A stretch of 64,000 nt of DNA. Origin: Nereocystis luetkeana. Its lineage: Eukaryota; Sar; Phaeophyceae; Laminariales; Laminariaceae. Position numbers and translations under genes: made by a program. Shown in pieces: positions 11,663 through 61,769 of this stretch. Positions within the stretch are counted from its first letter, which is position 1, and the number at the start of each line of letters is the position of its first letter. The notes beneath the pieces are model-generated. The model ran no database searches. It saw nothing but the letters and a program-made list of their open reading frames with translations, and was not told the origin of the DNA. The stretch is from NCBI GenBank assembly GCA_031213475.1, contig JARUPZ010000021.1, positions 1,488,001 through 1,552,000 of the forward strand. The letters run 5' to 3'.

Positions 11663-11758
11663 CCTCTTTTAGAACTGCAGTCCCGTTGTGGAGGCAAACC
11701 ACTCAAGCCTTAAGTAGTTTGTGCCCAAAGCGGGACTGCGGTCCTAAAAGGGTTATAA
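11663..11758. repeat. Foldback MITE family A, copy 1
   Basis: Begins CTCTTTTAGAACTGCAGTCC and ends CTGCGGTCCTAAAAGGGTT, imperfect inverted repeats of about 30 bases around a short A/T-rich loop. Six further copies or halves are seen in this window: 24746, 28073, 35248 (half), 40179, 45063 and 48349. The element is about 95 bp, non-coding, and belongs to no family I can name. Confidence 0.8.
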
Positions 11759-12024
11759 CTCCTTTAGCACTGCTGCATCCACGTTTCACGGGAACAACTA
11801 CTTGAAATTATTGTGGGGTCATTTCTTCAGCAGTGAACGGGTTACAGTAGCGAAGTGGTTACCCTTTCGAGACTTCAGAGGGAAAACTTGTCGAAACAAA
11901 GAATCAGCCACGCAATGCAGGTCGGGCTGCAGGGGGAGGCGATAGGTGATGTGTCCGAACGGCAACATGGTGAACACAGGGAGATGTACGAGACGCGCGC
12001 AGCATGAGGATACCTGTTCACACC

Positions 12025-12205
12025 CCGGACGGATGATCTGCAGATGATTCCCCCTTCATGATCTAGGTACATATTTCAAGGCAGATATATCATCTATTCC
12101 CGATCCTATATGATCTAGCTCATGTTGACTGGTGGAACCCGTAAATCTGCATGATCCCGTATGATCTGCATGATCTACCACAATTTTCCTGGGTTGCACA
12201 GAACC
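12025..12205. repeat. GATC-rich repeat family C, left half of a split copy
   Basis: Rich in GATCT and GATCA words. It carries the CATGTTGACTGGTGGAACCCG block and ends at TCCTGGGTTGCACAG. In the uninterrupted copies at 25690-25970 and 29275-29560 this block is followed at once by a TGCACAACxxxxCACAACGG-type block. Here that partner lies 1.1 kb away at 13313. Confidence 0.65.
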
Positions 12206-13312
12206 ACTTACTTAGATCTCACTCCTTGAGCGTGCTTCGATGGTACATCCCTGACCTCTCAGAGCTCCCACTTGGGAACCGCCTCCCTTTTTTGCTTGGC
12301 CCACCTTTCCAGTGGTTCTTTGTTTCATCCATCCCTCTTCGCACTTTCGGTCCTTTTTTTCTTTTTTCTTCTTTGGTTTCGTGTGCGTGCGTGTACTTCG
12401 AGCACGGTACTGTGGGCGAGCCCGGCGCCGTCGCGGGTGTCAGCGGGTGCTGGCGGGTAGAGGGGGGGTTGCAAGGAGCGCGGTCGCCGCTTTCGTGCCC
12501 AGGCGTCGCGTGTGCGTCGAGACAAGAGGGATGCATGAATGGGCTCTGTCTGGCCTCCATTTGTGATTTTTGATGGAGTACGTACGATTATTTAAGGGTC
12601 GTTCGGGAACGCCAGATAACATTTAAGCGGTGCTTAATTTTGCGACCACGTTGAAGTTGTAACAGAGAGCTGCGCAGTCCGAGTACCAATATTGTCGAGC
12701 TGGCGGACGACGGCCACAGGGAGCACCGGGCACGCGAGGCAGGCGACGGGGCTCACTGTGGTAGAGAGTAAGGAAAGCTTTACCCGGACCGCATCGGTGG
12801 CGAGGTGGTCGTGAGAGGGGCGGGCGGCGTACGAGGCTGAGAGAGAAGCTCTGCTGTTGTTTTTTCTTGTTTTGTTTAACCGGTGAAACGTGTTCTAATC
12901 AGGCAGAAAACTGTTACACGAGAGGCACTGGGATTTTTTTTTCTTTCCGAGTTTTTCGGTTTCATTTATTGCTTTTGCGGTGCTGCTATGCCGTGCTGTG
13001 CTTTTCCTTTTTTCGTGCATTACAAACAGCGTATCAAAAGAAGAAAATAAGTACTCTACCTGGGATATGTACGTACGTACGTACGGCAACCGCCAGGGAG
13101 ACAAAGCGAAATGTGGCGTCCGAGCTGTTTTCTCCTGAAGCATGGCGGTGGGACTCTTGGCACTATCAAGTCACCAGTTTGCAACTACGTTCATAGAAAA
13201 CACTATATTCAGTCACGCACCACTGTCCGCTTCGCATAGTAATTTGAGGTACTCTCCCTTCCTGAGCGAGCGTAGCGGGCGGCGTAGGCCGCCCGCGGAG
13301 CGAAGCGCCTTG
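12206..13312. other. 1.1-kb insertion splitting a family C repeat
   Basis: This stretch separates two halves that are contiguous in other family C copies. It contains no recognised transposase. Near its right end, 13262-13310, is a strong inverted repeat (GCGGGCGGCGTAGGCCGCCCGC). At 13060-13143 on the minus strand is a candidate first exon of the AlgH-type gene: an ATG in the context CCACCGCC followed by 28 codons and a phase-0 GTAGAG donor. That exon call is weak, because the peptide does not look like a signal sequence. Confidence 0.45.
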
Positions 13313-13420
13313 TATGTACTATGCAGATCCTGCACAACTCCCCACAACGGTGGGTGAGGAACTACAGTGGATGCGCTATTGTAGATCATGGCCGGTCCGA
13401 GGTATGTGCCTGTACTGTCG
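13313..13420. repeat. Family C repeat, right half of the split copy
   Basis: Carries GATCCTGCACAACTCCCCAC, GGTGAGGAACTAC and a final GATCATGGCCGGTCCGAGGT, matching the right part of the copy at 25690-25970 (there TGCACAACCTCTCACAACGG, GCGAGGAACTAGATG, ATCATGATCCGTCCCGAGGT). It is the other half of 12025-12205. Confidence 0.65.
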
Positions 13421-13564
13421 AATGCTAAACACCATTTTTCCTATCATGCAAAATTGATAATATCGCACTTTTCCTTTCTCAGATCTCCATGTCTCTTGTG
13501 TCTACGAGTATAACCTTAGCCCCAAAAGGGTTGAACGAAGAAATAACCACGGCTCCCACCTATT

Positions 13565-13720
13565 CGCACCTCGGACAGAAAATCGAATCCTACTTCACGA
13601 TCTAGATCGTCCACTAGATCGTCCAGGACTAGAGGTGTATTCCTGATCTGGTACGGTCTACCAATAACTCGCACGGCCGGGTGGGAGCCCTATAACCTGC
13701 ATGGTTTATTAATAATATGC
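13565..13720. repeat. Family C repeat, partial copy
   Basis: Opens with CACCTCGGACAGAAAA, matching the CACCTCGGGCAGAAAG start of the copy at 32645, and is rich in GATCT and GATCG words. It overlaps the 3' flank of the small acidic-protein gene. Confidence 0.45.
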
Positions 13721-13846
13721 GCAACTACCATAGATAGCATATCAACAACCGAGCGTCTTCTTCTTGCTGTTAATAGATGTCGGGGAGACTCCCCCCGCGA
13801 CCTGCTTGCCACTGCTGTTTGCCGGACCAGCAGCAACCTGTGCTTT

Positions 13847-14185
13847 TTATTTCGCGCAGGCTCCTTGGGCTTGGGCCGGCGCACTGGCAGTAGCTGCGCC
13901 CGCAGCCCCCGAACCCTCGTCATTGGCCTTCGGATTCCCCGCTTGCGCTGGTACCTCTTCGACAAAGTCATCGCTATCTTCCTCCTCAGATTGTCTACGG
14001 TTGCTGCTGCCAAAGCCAGGGCCTGAAGAGTTTTCGCTGTCGTCGCTGCTGCTGTCCCCATCGCTTTCGAGGGCGCTTTGCACAGGCGCCTTTGAACTTT
14101 CGGCGGGATTCTCAGCAAGATCGCCCGCTGCCAGGAATTCAGTTTCCTGAGAGGCCGCGCCAGGATCGCTCGCCTCCTGGTCCAT
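13847..14185 (-). CDS. Small acidic Ser/Glu-rich protein, unknown function
   Basis: A single minus-strand reading frame of 112 residues starts with an ATG (MDQEASDPGAASQETEF). It is strongly acidic and low in complexity: a Ser/Asp/Glu core (DGDSSSDDSENSS, EEEDSDDFVEEV) followed by an Ala/Gly/Gln tail ending CAK. Such composition suggests an intrinsically disordered, possibly nuclear protein, but no family is recognised. An AATAAA hexamer lies about 130 bases past the stop in transcript orientation, at 13705-13714. It could be a first exon rather than a whole gene, since a second frame stays open past its stop. Support is composition, ATG and poly(A) hexamer only. Confidence 0.5.
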   Translation of the reverse strand: MDQEASDPGAASQETEFLAAGDLAENPAESSKAPVQSALESDGDSSSDDSENSSGPGFGSSNRRQSEEEDSDDFVEEVPAQAGNPKANDEGSGAAGAATASAPAQAQGACAK

Positions 14186-14339
14186 TGTGCCCAGCTGGTG
14201 CTGCGTAACGATACTGCCGTGTTCCGTGCGCGCCCCCTTCAGCGTTGAATGTAGCTATTAATAGTCGATGGTTTGTTGTGTGCTTGGCTTGAGTGAGTGC
14301 GTGATTTGAAAGAGTTTCCTAAAGATATTGTCCAGGCAT

Positions 14340-14520
14340 AATGAACCGGGCATACGAATTACTCGCGGGTACCCGGAAACCCGCGGTTACCCGGGTACCC
14401 GGTTCCCGACGACGCATTCACCCGTAATCTCCGAAAACCCGGGGGTAATGAGCTCGGACCCTACCCGTCAAACGGGTAGGACCCGTCCGGGTATACCCGC
14501 CAGGTACTCGGGTAATTGAA
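14340..14520. repeat. Array of ACCCG/CGGGT palindromes
   Basis: More than a dozen ACCCG or CGGGT words, often fused into GGGTACCCG or ACCCGGGTA-type palindromes, fill about 180 bp upstream of the acidic-protein gene. It is a degenerate array of short self-complementary words, comparable in style to the TACTCCGAGTA array at 58.3-58.8 kb. Confidence 0.75.
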
Positions 14521-15092
14521 ATCAGGGTCCTACCCCTATGATATACTGGTTGGCGCCCCGGATAATTAATACTCGTAAGGGAACGAAACTACAGCAGTAC
14601 AAACTGAGTAAGTATTTTAATTGTAGACCTTCAATGGGTGGAAGATTCAATCATTGCTTGTCTTGGTCACATGTAGTTATGCTGTTGTCTCTGGCGGCGT
14701 TGACTTCAAGGTAGTACCGGTTGTACGTCTACTGCTTGTCTGCTTGGGTACACGAGTGTGCATGTTTGCCGCCAGCACAAACATGCTCACCAATAGCCGG
14801 CACACGTACCGAGGGTACGCGGGGCGAGCGAGCAAACGATCTATCGACGAGTACACGCCGCAAGAGAGGCAGAGCTCGGCGATAGTGATGAGGAGAGGGC
14901 AGGATACAAATTCTGCCACGTTGCCTGCATCGCGAGCTGTGCATACACTGGTTGGTACATACAGAATGCATGTGATACCTCTCAGTCAAGCAGGTCAAGC
15001 CCTGGTTGATGAGGCTCAGGACTCAGGACTGAGAGCTGAGAGCACAGCACAGCACAGCAGTGTATCGGAATTCGTAGGCTCTAAAAATCATT

Positions 15093-15569
15093 TCAAAACT
15101 GCAATATCTCCTGCTGTGCTCGCGCTTCTTCAACTTCATGAACACAGCGGTCTCCGACTAAAAAGTAAAGAAGGATCAAACCCCAGAGGGATCCAAACAC
15201 ACTCACGAGGTTATCATCTGCACCACTGCTGCCCTCCGTACCCTCTCGTTGGTCCTCCTTGTCTTTGTGCTCGTTCCCCCCCCCATCCATAGCCCCCCCC
15301 ATGGACATGATGCTGCACCTCGACGCTCTCGCTCGGATGCTCGAACTAAAAGAACATGCCTTGCTTGTAGTTCCCGGCGGCGACGCTCTGGCTTGGATAC
15401 TTCCACGGACGAGAGCAGCATCGCTCGCACGGACCCTAGCGGATCCTCCGTGGTAGCCCAAGACGAAGCTTTCTAAGGCCGTGGGGTGCAAGGCAAGCAG
15501 CAGCAGGAGACAGGGCAAAGAGCGGGCCCGGCATGCGAACAGCCCCGTTGCGTCCGTCGTCGCGTGCAT
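15093..15569 (-). CDS. Small membrane protein with probable plastid bipartite presequence
   Basis: The frame from the ATG at 15569 gives 158 residues. It opens with a short polar stretch and a hydrophobic core (LPCLLLLLALHPTALESF), then a Ser/Ala/Arg-rich, acid-poor stretch to about residue 85, an acidic linker (HKDKEDQREGTE) and one membrane segment (VFGSLWGLILLYFLVG) before a charged tail ending ILQF. A signal peptide followed at once by Phe and a basic transit-like region is the heterokont plastid-targeting pattern. The frame stays open upstream to an ATG at 15959, giving 288 residues, but only the shorter start puts the hydrophobic core at the N-terminus. The mature part is unrecognised. 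The gene faces away from the deubiquitinase gene across about 440 bp. Confidence 0.6.
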   Translation of the reverse strand: MHATTDATGLFACRARSLPCLLLLLALHPTALESFVLGYHGGSARVRASDAALVRGSIQARASPPGTTSKACSFSSSIRARASRCSIMSMGGAMDGGGNEHKDKEDQREGTEGSSGADDNLVSVFGSLWGLILLYFLVGDRCVHEVEEARAQQEILQF

Positions 15570-16005
15570 TTTCTGTCCTCCTCCCGCCTGCTGCTTTGGT
15601 GGTCCCGCCTCAGTACGGAGTTGCCGTCGTCGTGGATGGGTCTTGGCTATCGCTGCAGGATCAGATGCCTCTTTATTTCGATGCCAAGGAGTGCTTCGGT
15701 GATCCACCCAGAGATAGAGAGTCTTGGCTGTATTCACGCTCTCGCGTGTTGCGCGGAGGAAGGTGGAGAGTCTCTGGAGATCACCTTGGGAAACACCGTG
15801 CGAGGCGTGTTTCTTTAGGGGGCAATAGGATCGGCATAATTCTAAGGCTTGGAAGGCTTTCTGTGTTGAGTGTTGCGTCCCCGCGATAGTCACCGATAGG
15901 AAACACCCACCAGAAACACCCAACAAGCAGCCACTGCCCGTGGAACAGAGGTGATACATCGCGACACGCGGCTTAGAGGCGAAGCACCTTTAGCTTTTGG
16001 CTACC
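15570..16005. promoter_or_regulatory. Divergent intergenic region
   Basis: If the starts at 15569 (minus) and 16006 (plus) are right, both genes must be driven from this 436-bp gap. I see no clear TATA box. The minus frame remains open across most of it, so part could be 5' coding sequence or leader of the membrane-protein gene. Confidence 0.4.
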
Positions 16006-57216
<41,211 letters not shown>

Positions 57217-57244
57217 CTAACGTCGTTGCTTCGCGCCCGACGCG

Positions 57245-57660
57245 CGGTCAGCGGGGGGCGCATCTCTCGGTGGCCACTACAACAGTCGGCTGGCGCGGGT
57301 TTGGGTACCAAGAGAAGCGCAAGCGGCGCGCACCTCTCGGTGGATACGTACTCGTAGGCTACAGCAACAGCGGCACAGCAGCGGTCAGCGGGGGGTGCAT
57401 CTCTCCGTGGCCACTACAACAATCGGCTGGCGCGGGTTTGGGTACCAAGAGAAGCGCACGCAGCGCGCATCTCTCGGTGGATACGTACTCGTAGGCTACA
57501 GCAGCAGCGGCACAGCAGCGGTCAGCGGGGGGCGTATCTCTCCGTGGCCACTACAACAGTCGGCTGGCGCGGGTTTTGGTACCAAGAGAAGCGCAAGCGG
57601 CGCGCACCTCTCGGTGAATACGCACTCGAAGACTGCAGCAGCACCGGCACAGCAGCAACA
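57245..57660. repeat. Three-copy tandem repeat, 137-139-bp unit
   Basis: GTCAGCGGGGGGCGCATCTC starts units at 57245, 57384 and 57521. Each unit contains ACAGTCGGCTGGCGCGGGTT, ACCAAGAGAAGCGCA and a GGCTACAGCAGCAGCGGC-like end. Units are about 90-95 percent alike, indicating recent amplification. The third unit degrades into CAGCAG repeats. Open frames pass through but change between units, so coding is unlikely. Confidence 0.85.
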
Positions 57661-57819
57661 CCAGCAGCAGCAGCAGTCAGTCATATTTGTGAAGTGCGTT
57701 TGCCCGCGTCTGTGCGCGCTCAGTAAATCCGAGCAACAACAATAACACACAGTGACCGGTGATATGATGTGGCGGGCTCTGGGTATGATAAAAAACTATT
57801 GGCCGCTGTACTATTATTA

Positions 57820-57890
57820 ATAGTAGTTGTTGTAATAGTAGCAGTAGTAGTAGTTGTAGTAGCAGCAGTTGTATTAATAGTAGTAATGCA
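57820..57890. repeat. TAG/TTG-type microsatellite
   Basis: A degenerate run of TAGTAG, TTGTAG and CAGCAG words about 70 bases long. Confidence 0.7.
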
Positions 57891-58289
57891 GTACAAGAGC
57901 TGATTTAAATGAAATCGTGCTGGAAATATAGGTAACTAACTAGGGAATAAAAGGCCCTCCCGCCCCCACGCCGGTCGGGCCAGATTCCTGTGGATAATAT
58001 AAGAGCTATAATAGGTGAGCCAATACGTACATAGGATGGACATTAATTGTGGCCCCGTGCTTTAAATTAATGAAAACCACTTTGTGAGTCACATTATGTA
58101 GGACCTCAATAAGCGTTAAAATTATGAATTGAGCACCATTTATTTGATGTGCTTGCTCCCTCTCTGGAATCTCACACTGCAACTTTATTAGTCTTTGGTT
58201 GCAGCAGTACGATGCAATACAATCTGCGGGTAATACGATAAACGCACAGCAGAGGGACCATACTCGGAGTATCGATCGTTTCCGTTTCG

Positions 58290-58800
58290 AGCAAATTTTG
58301 TACTCTGAATACTGAGACTATTAGGGTGCTTGCGGCTTCAACATTGCGAGTGACTGGGAGTGTGAGCAGTACTCAACTTCAAACCTCGAAATCCTGCCTG
58401 AATGCTGCGAGTAAGTGCGATTGTGAGTAGTACTAAATATCCAAATGTCAGGGCGCAAAAAACTCATATTCCGAGGTACGAGTAATACTCGGAATATTTC
58501 AGGGTTTTATACTCCAAGGTACTCCGGGTTGGAGTATTACTCGGACTTCGGATGATGAAGTATTCCTGGGTTCAATACTCGCGATACTCGGAATACTCCG
58601 AGTAACTTAGATGTTTGTACTCCGGGTACTGCTTGTAGTCGAGTGTAAGAACTACTCATACTCCCAGTACTCGGAGGTTTTGGCCCTTCAGTACAGCTCA
58701 TGCTGCATGTACTCCGAGTATTTCGGCCACCAGTACTCCAATACTCGGAGTACTCGGAGTACGAAGACTCCTCGATACTCCGAGTATAATACCGAGAAAT
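58290..58800. repeat. Array of TACTCCGAGTA-type palindromes
   Basis: ACTCGGAGTA, ACTCCGAGTA, ACTCGGAATA and related 10-mers recur about 25 times in 500 bp, on both strands because the word is self-complementary. Density peaks at 58720-58790. No fixed period is evident. Confidence 0.8.
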
Positions 58801-58981
58801 CGAACGCTTTCGAGCCGCGAGCAATGTCGGTACACCTCCCAAAACCCGCCAAACCGGCTGCTGCACAGGTGATATAGGGCGAGTTTTGACGTCGTGAAAA
58901 GCTGTTTAGGATTATCGTGAATCTTACGGATATTAAAGTAGCAGTGGAGTTCGAGCAGGGTGCCAACAACAGCATCATACG

Positions 58982-59028
58982 ATGGCGAAACAACAGCAGG
59001 AGGAGGAGCAGCAGCGTCAAGCCGAGTG
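58982..59028 (+). CDS. Possible first exon: MAKQQQEEEQQRQAE
   Basis: An ATG in a fair context opens a short Gln/Glu-rich frame that reaches a GTAAAA donor after 15 codons; the unspliced frame stops at once. No downstream partner is secure. A T-rich tract ending TTTTTTTTCAG at about 60034 precedes VWDDTVGRRRQAHAP and a stop, but linking the two is a guess. Confidence 0.2.
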
Positions 59029-59029
59029 G

Positions 59030-61765
59030 TAAAAATCGACGGAGATCAAACGAAGCCGGCACGAGCAAACGTGAACCGACGGAGGATGATAAACGAACCG
59101 CGCATACGCGTCATACACCCGCTCCTGATAGGAGAGCCAACGTCTTTCGCACCGTGTAGGCGGTTTGTGTTGTCTCACCACAGGTGCGGCAGGCAGGCTT
59201 CTTCCTTCCGCTGCTGTATGCAGTTGAGTTGTCTTTGCTCGGGGCAAGGTCTTCGTGCCGAAACTCATCATCATCGCTACGGGCCACCAACAACGCGGTG
59301 TAGCGAGCGTCGCTCCTCATCCTCTCTATACGGGAGGTGTCGGTTGGTTACATAGTAAAAATTGCGGCGGGTTTTCGATACGTAGCGGCAAAGTACGATA
59401 TCGACCAACAACGAGGCGGGACAAACATATACCTCCTCGTGTCAAGCGTGCATGATTGTGTGTGCACTGCAGTGTGCTGCGGTAGAAGGAGATAGGGAAG
59501 ATGGTTTGGAAATTGGGTGTTGTTGCAGAGCTTATAGAGGAAGGTACTGCTTTGTTATCTGCAGTAGTCCTCAGCGCGGCGTATGTAGTGTACGGAAGAC
59601 GACAGAGAGGATTGCTTGCACCCCTCGGTAGCTCGAAAGACTTTAATTTCGATGGACTTCGGGTGCAGCGACGGTAGGTGACGAGGACCGGATGTTCAAA
59701 GCGCAGGAGGGCAGGAACACATGCGTGTTTCGAAGATGACGTCGCAAATGACAAGATCTTGGAACGTTGCACGAAGGCAGCTTGCAAAAGGTGGTTTCGA
59801 CGGAGTATGTGAGGGATTTTGTTTTTTGCTTTGTTGCACGTAGGGAGCTTAAAATCGTTGTGAGTGCGTGAGGTATATATATTTAAAACAAGTTGGTATT
59901 AGAGGCATTGCTATGATGAAGTTAAAAATTGGGCATCACGCTGTCTATATATAATTCATAGATTCGGGGAGATGGATGAAAAAAAAATCTCTACGTATCC
60001 CGTCTCGAATGGCGAAGAATATTTTTTTTTCAGGTTTGGGATGATACCGTAGGACGCCGTCGGCAAGCTCATGCCCCCTAGAGCATCGATCCACCTGATT
60101 TCTTGGAGCCCGTGATCTATACTAGTTGCCCTTGGCCGCCACGAAGCGGGTTGGCCGTGGGCTGAGTCTATGTCGAGATCAAGCGTCTATCGTCGCATGA
60201 GCTGATATTTACCAGCAGCGTGTTGACACTTTGCGACGAAAAAAAACAAATTGCGCCACCTGCAGCCGAGAACAGCGGCGGTACGGGGACAGCAGCAGTG
60301 AATTACTTTTCACTTCGCCTATATCAATGTCTTGCGATCCTTGTCGTACGTTTCGGTACTCGTAATTAATCCGGCAGTTGAAAAAACATGTCAATCTGTC
60401 GAATGATGTGTGAACGTGTGAACAACCCACCACATGTTCTTCACCGGCCAACTATAAAGTCTAATTCGCATCAACTTCAAGACGAAAAAAAGTAATTCGC
60501 TTACTTGTTACTACTAGTAATACGAGAGGCTGTCGGTTACCTGGTATTATTTATTATTGTTATTGCCCTCGATGAAATGCATTCGAGCGCTGTTCTCAGT
60601 TTGCTTATATTTTTTTTGTGAAGTCGCAGTTAGTTGGAGTTGGTGCGAGTGTGGAGAGAGATCAGTCGGCACCGGTCAGACGGCACCTTGGCTCTCCGAC
60701 TGAACGTCTGCTTTTCTTCCTTGGAACCAAAAACAAAAGGTGTCGGTTACCTGGTATTATTTATTATAGTACTGTACTACCAGGAGTAGTGTTGATTACT
60801 TTGTAACCGTCGTGCGTAAAAGCGCACCAATACATGCCAAGAAACCCCGCCGCAGATCACTGCTGCTGTGTCACCAATGTGTTAAGATCACGGACAGCGG
60901 GACACTTTGTATCCCTGGGCAGGTCTGCCTATTAAGCCGGTACTCATTGGTACTCACATGCGTTGCTTGCGTAGAGATAGAAGAGCAGGTTTATTCCTTT
61001 CGTGCACGACGGAGACTGAGACCACGCTCGTGCCTCTCTGGAAAACCCCTGGTTTTCCACTGAAGATACGCCTTCCAAGTACTAAAAATACCATCCCAGT
61101 GCCAGAACCCAGTTAGTTACCGGGCTTTCAACCTCATACAAAGTAGTATCATAACACAAGCCCACTCTGATGAGCCGTACATGCAGATTTATGGGAGTTT
61201 ATGGAAACCCCGATTCCACGAACTAGAACATGAGTCGAAGATGCGGCTCCTCAAAACCCACTCCCACACCTCTGAACGGCAAGCCAACGAAGCCGGCAAA
61301 GTACGTAAACAAAAAAATGAACGAAGACGTAGCCTTCAGGGGCAGGAAGAAATCGTCAGCGAAAAATCATCGCCATGTCACACGCGACGGGGGGGGCGAG
61401 GAAGATGCAGGGAAAAGTGGAAAGGGAATATGAAGAAAAAATAAATAAAAATAAAACGGAATATGTCAAGAAACACCGAAAACCCAGCCTACAACTCGGG
61501 AAACGTGTCCTGTGCCACAAATGAGTGGCCCGATTACCCAGACCAGCCCCGACACTGAGCGGGGGGGTAGACAGGACAGAATATGCGAACAACATCCCCA
61601 ACCAAACCCAAGAAAAAAAACATACAAACAACCCAGGAACACATTGCCAGAAAAAACTCCGACCCGAAAACTCGGAAAACGGAAAACGTCAATAAGTTGA
61701 CGAACCACCCCTCAGAGTCCAGGAAAACGTCAGGCAAAAAATATCGAGAACAGCCGAGAAGCGAA
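59030..61765. other. No secure gene; short direct repeat
   Basis: I recognise no protein family here. TGTCGGTTACCTGGTATTAT occurs twice, at 60531 and 60741, 210 bp apart. A-rich stretches at 61290-61460 and 61600-61700 flank the retroelement fossil on its 3' side and may include its long terminal repeat, but I cannot define one because the other end of the element is outside the window. Confidence 0.5.
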
Positions 61766-61769
61766 AATC

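Noticed and set aside
58917-59159. An 80-residue charged protein on the plus strand
   Set aside because: It begins with GTG, has no family match and no splice support; only the internal ATG at 58982 was kept, at low confidence.
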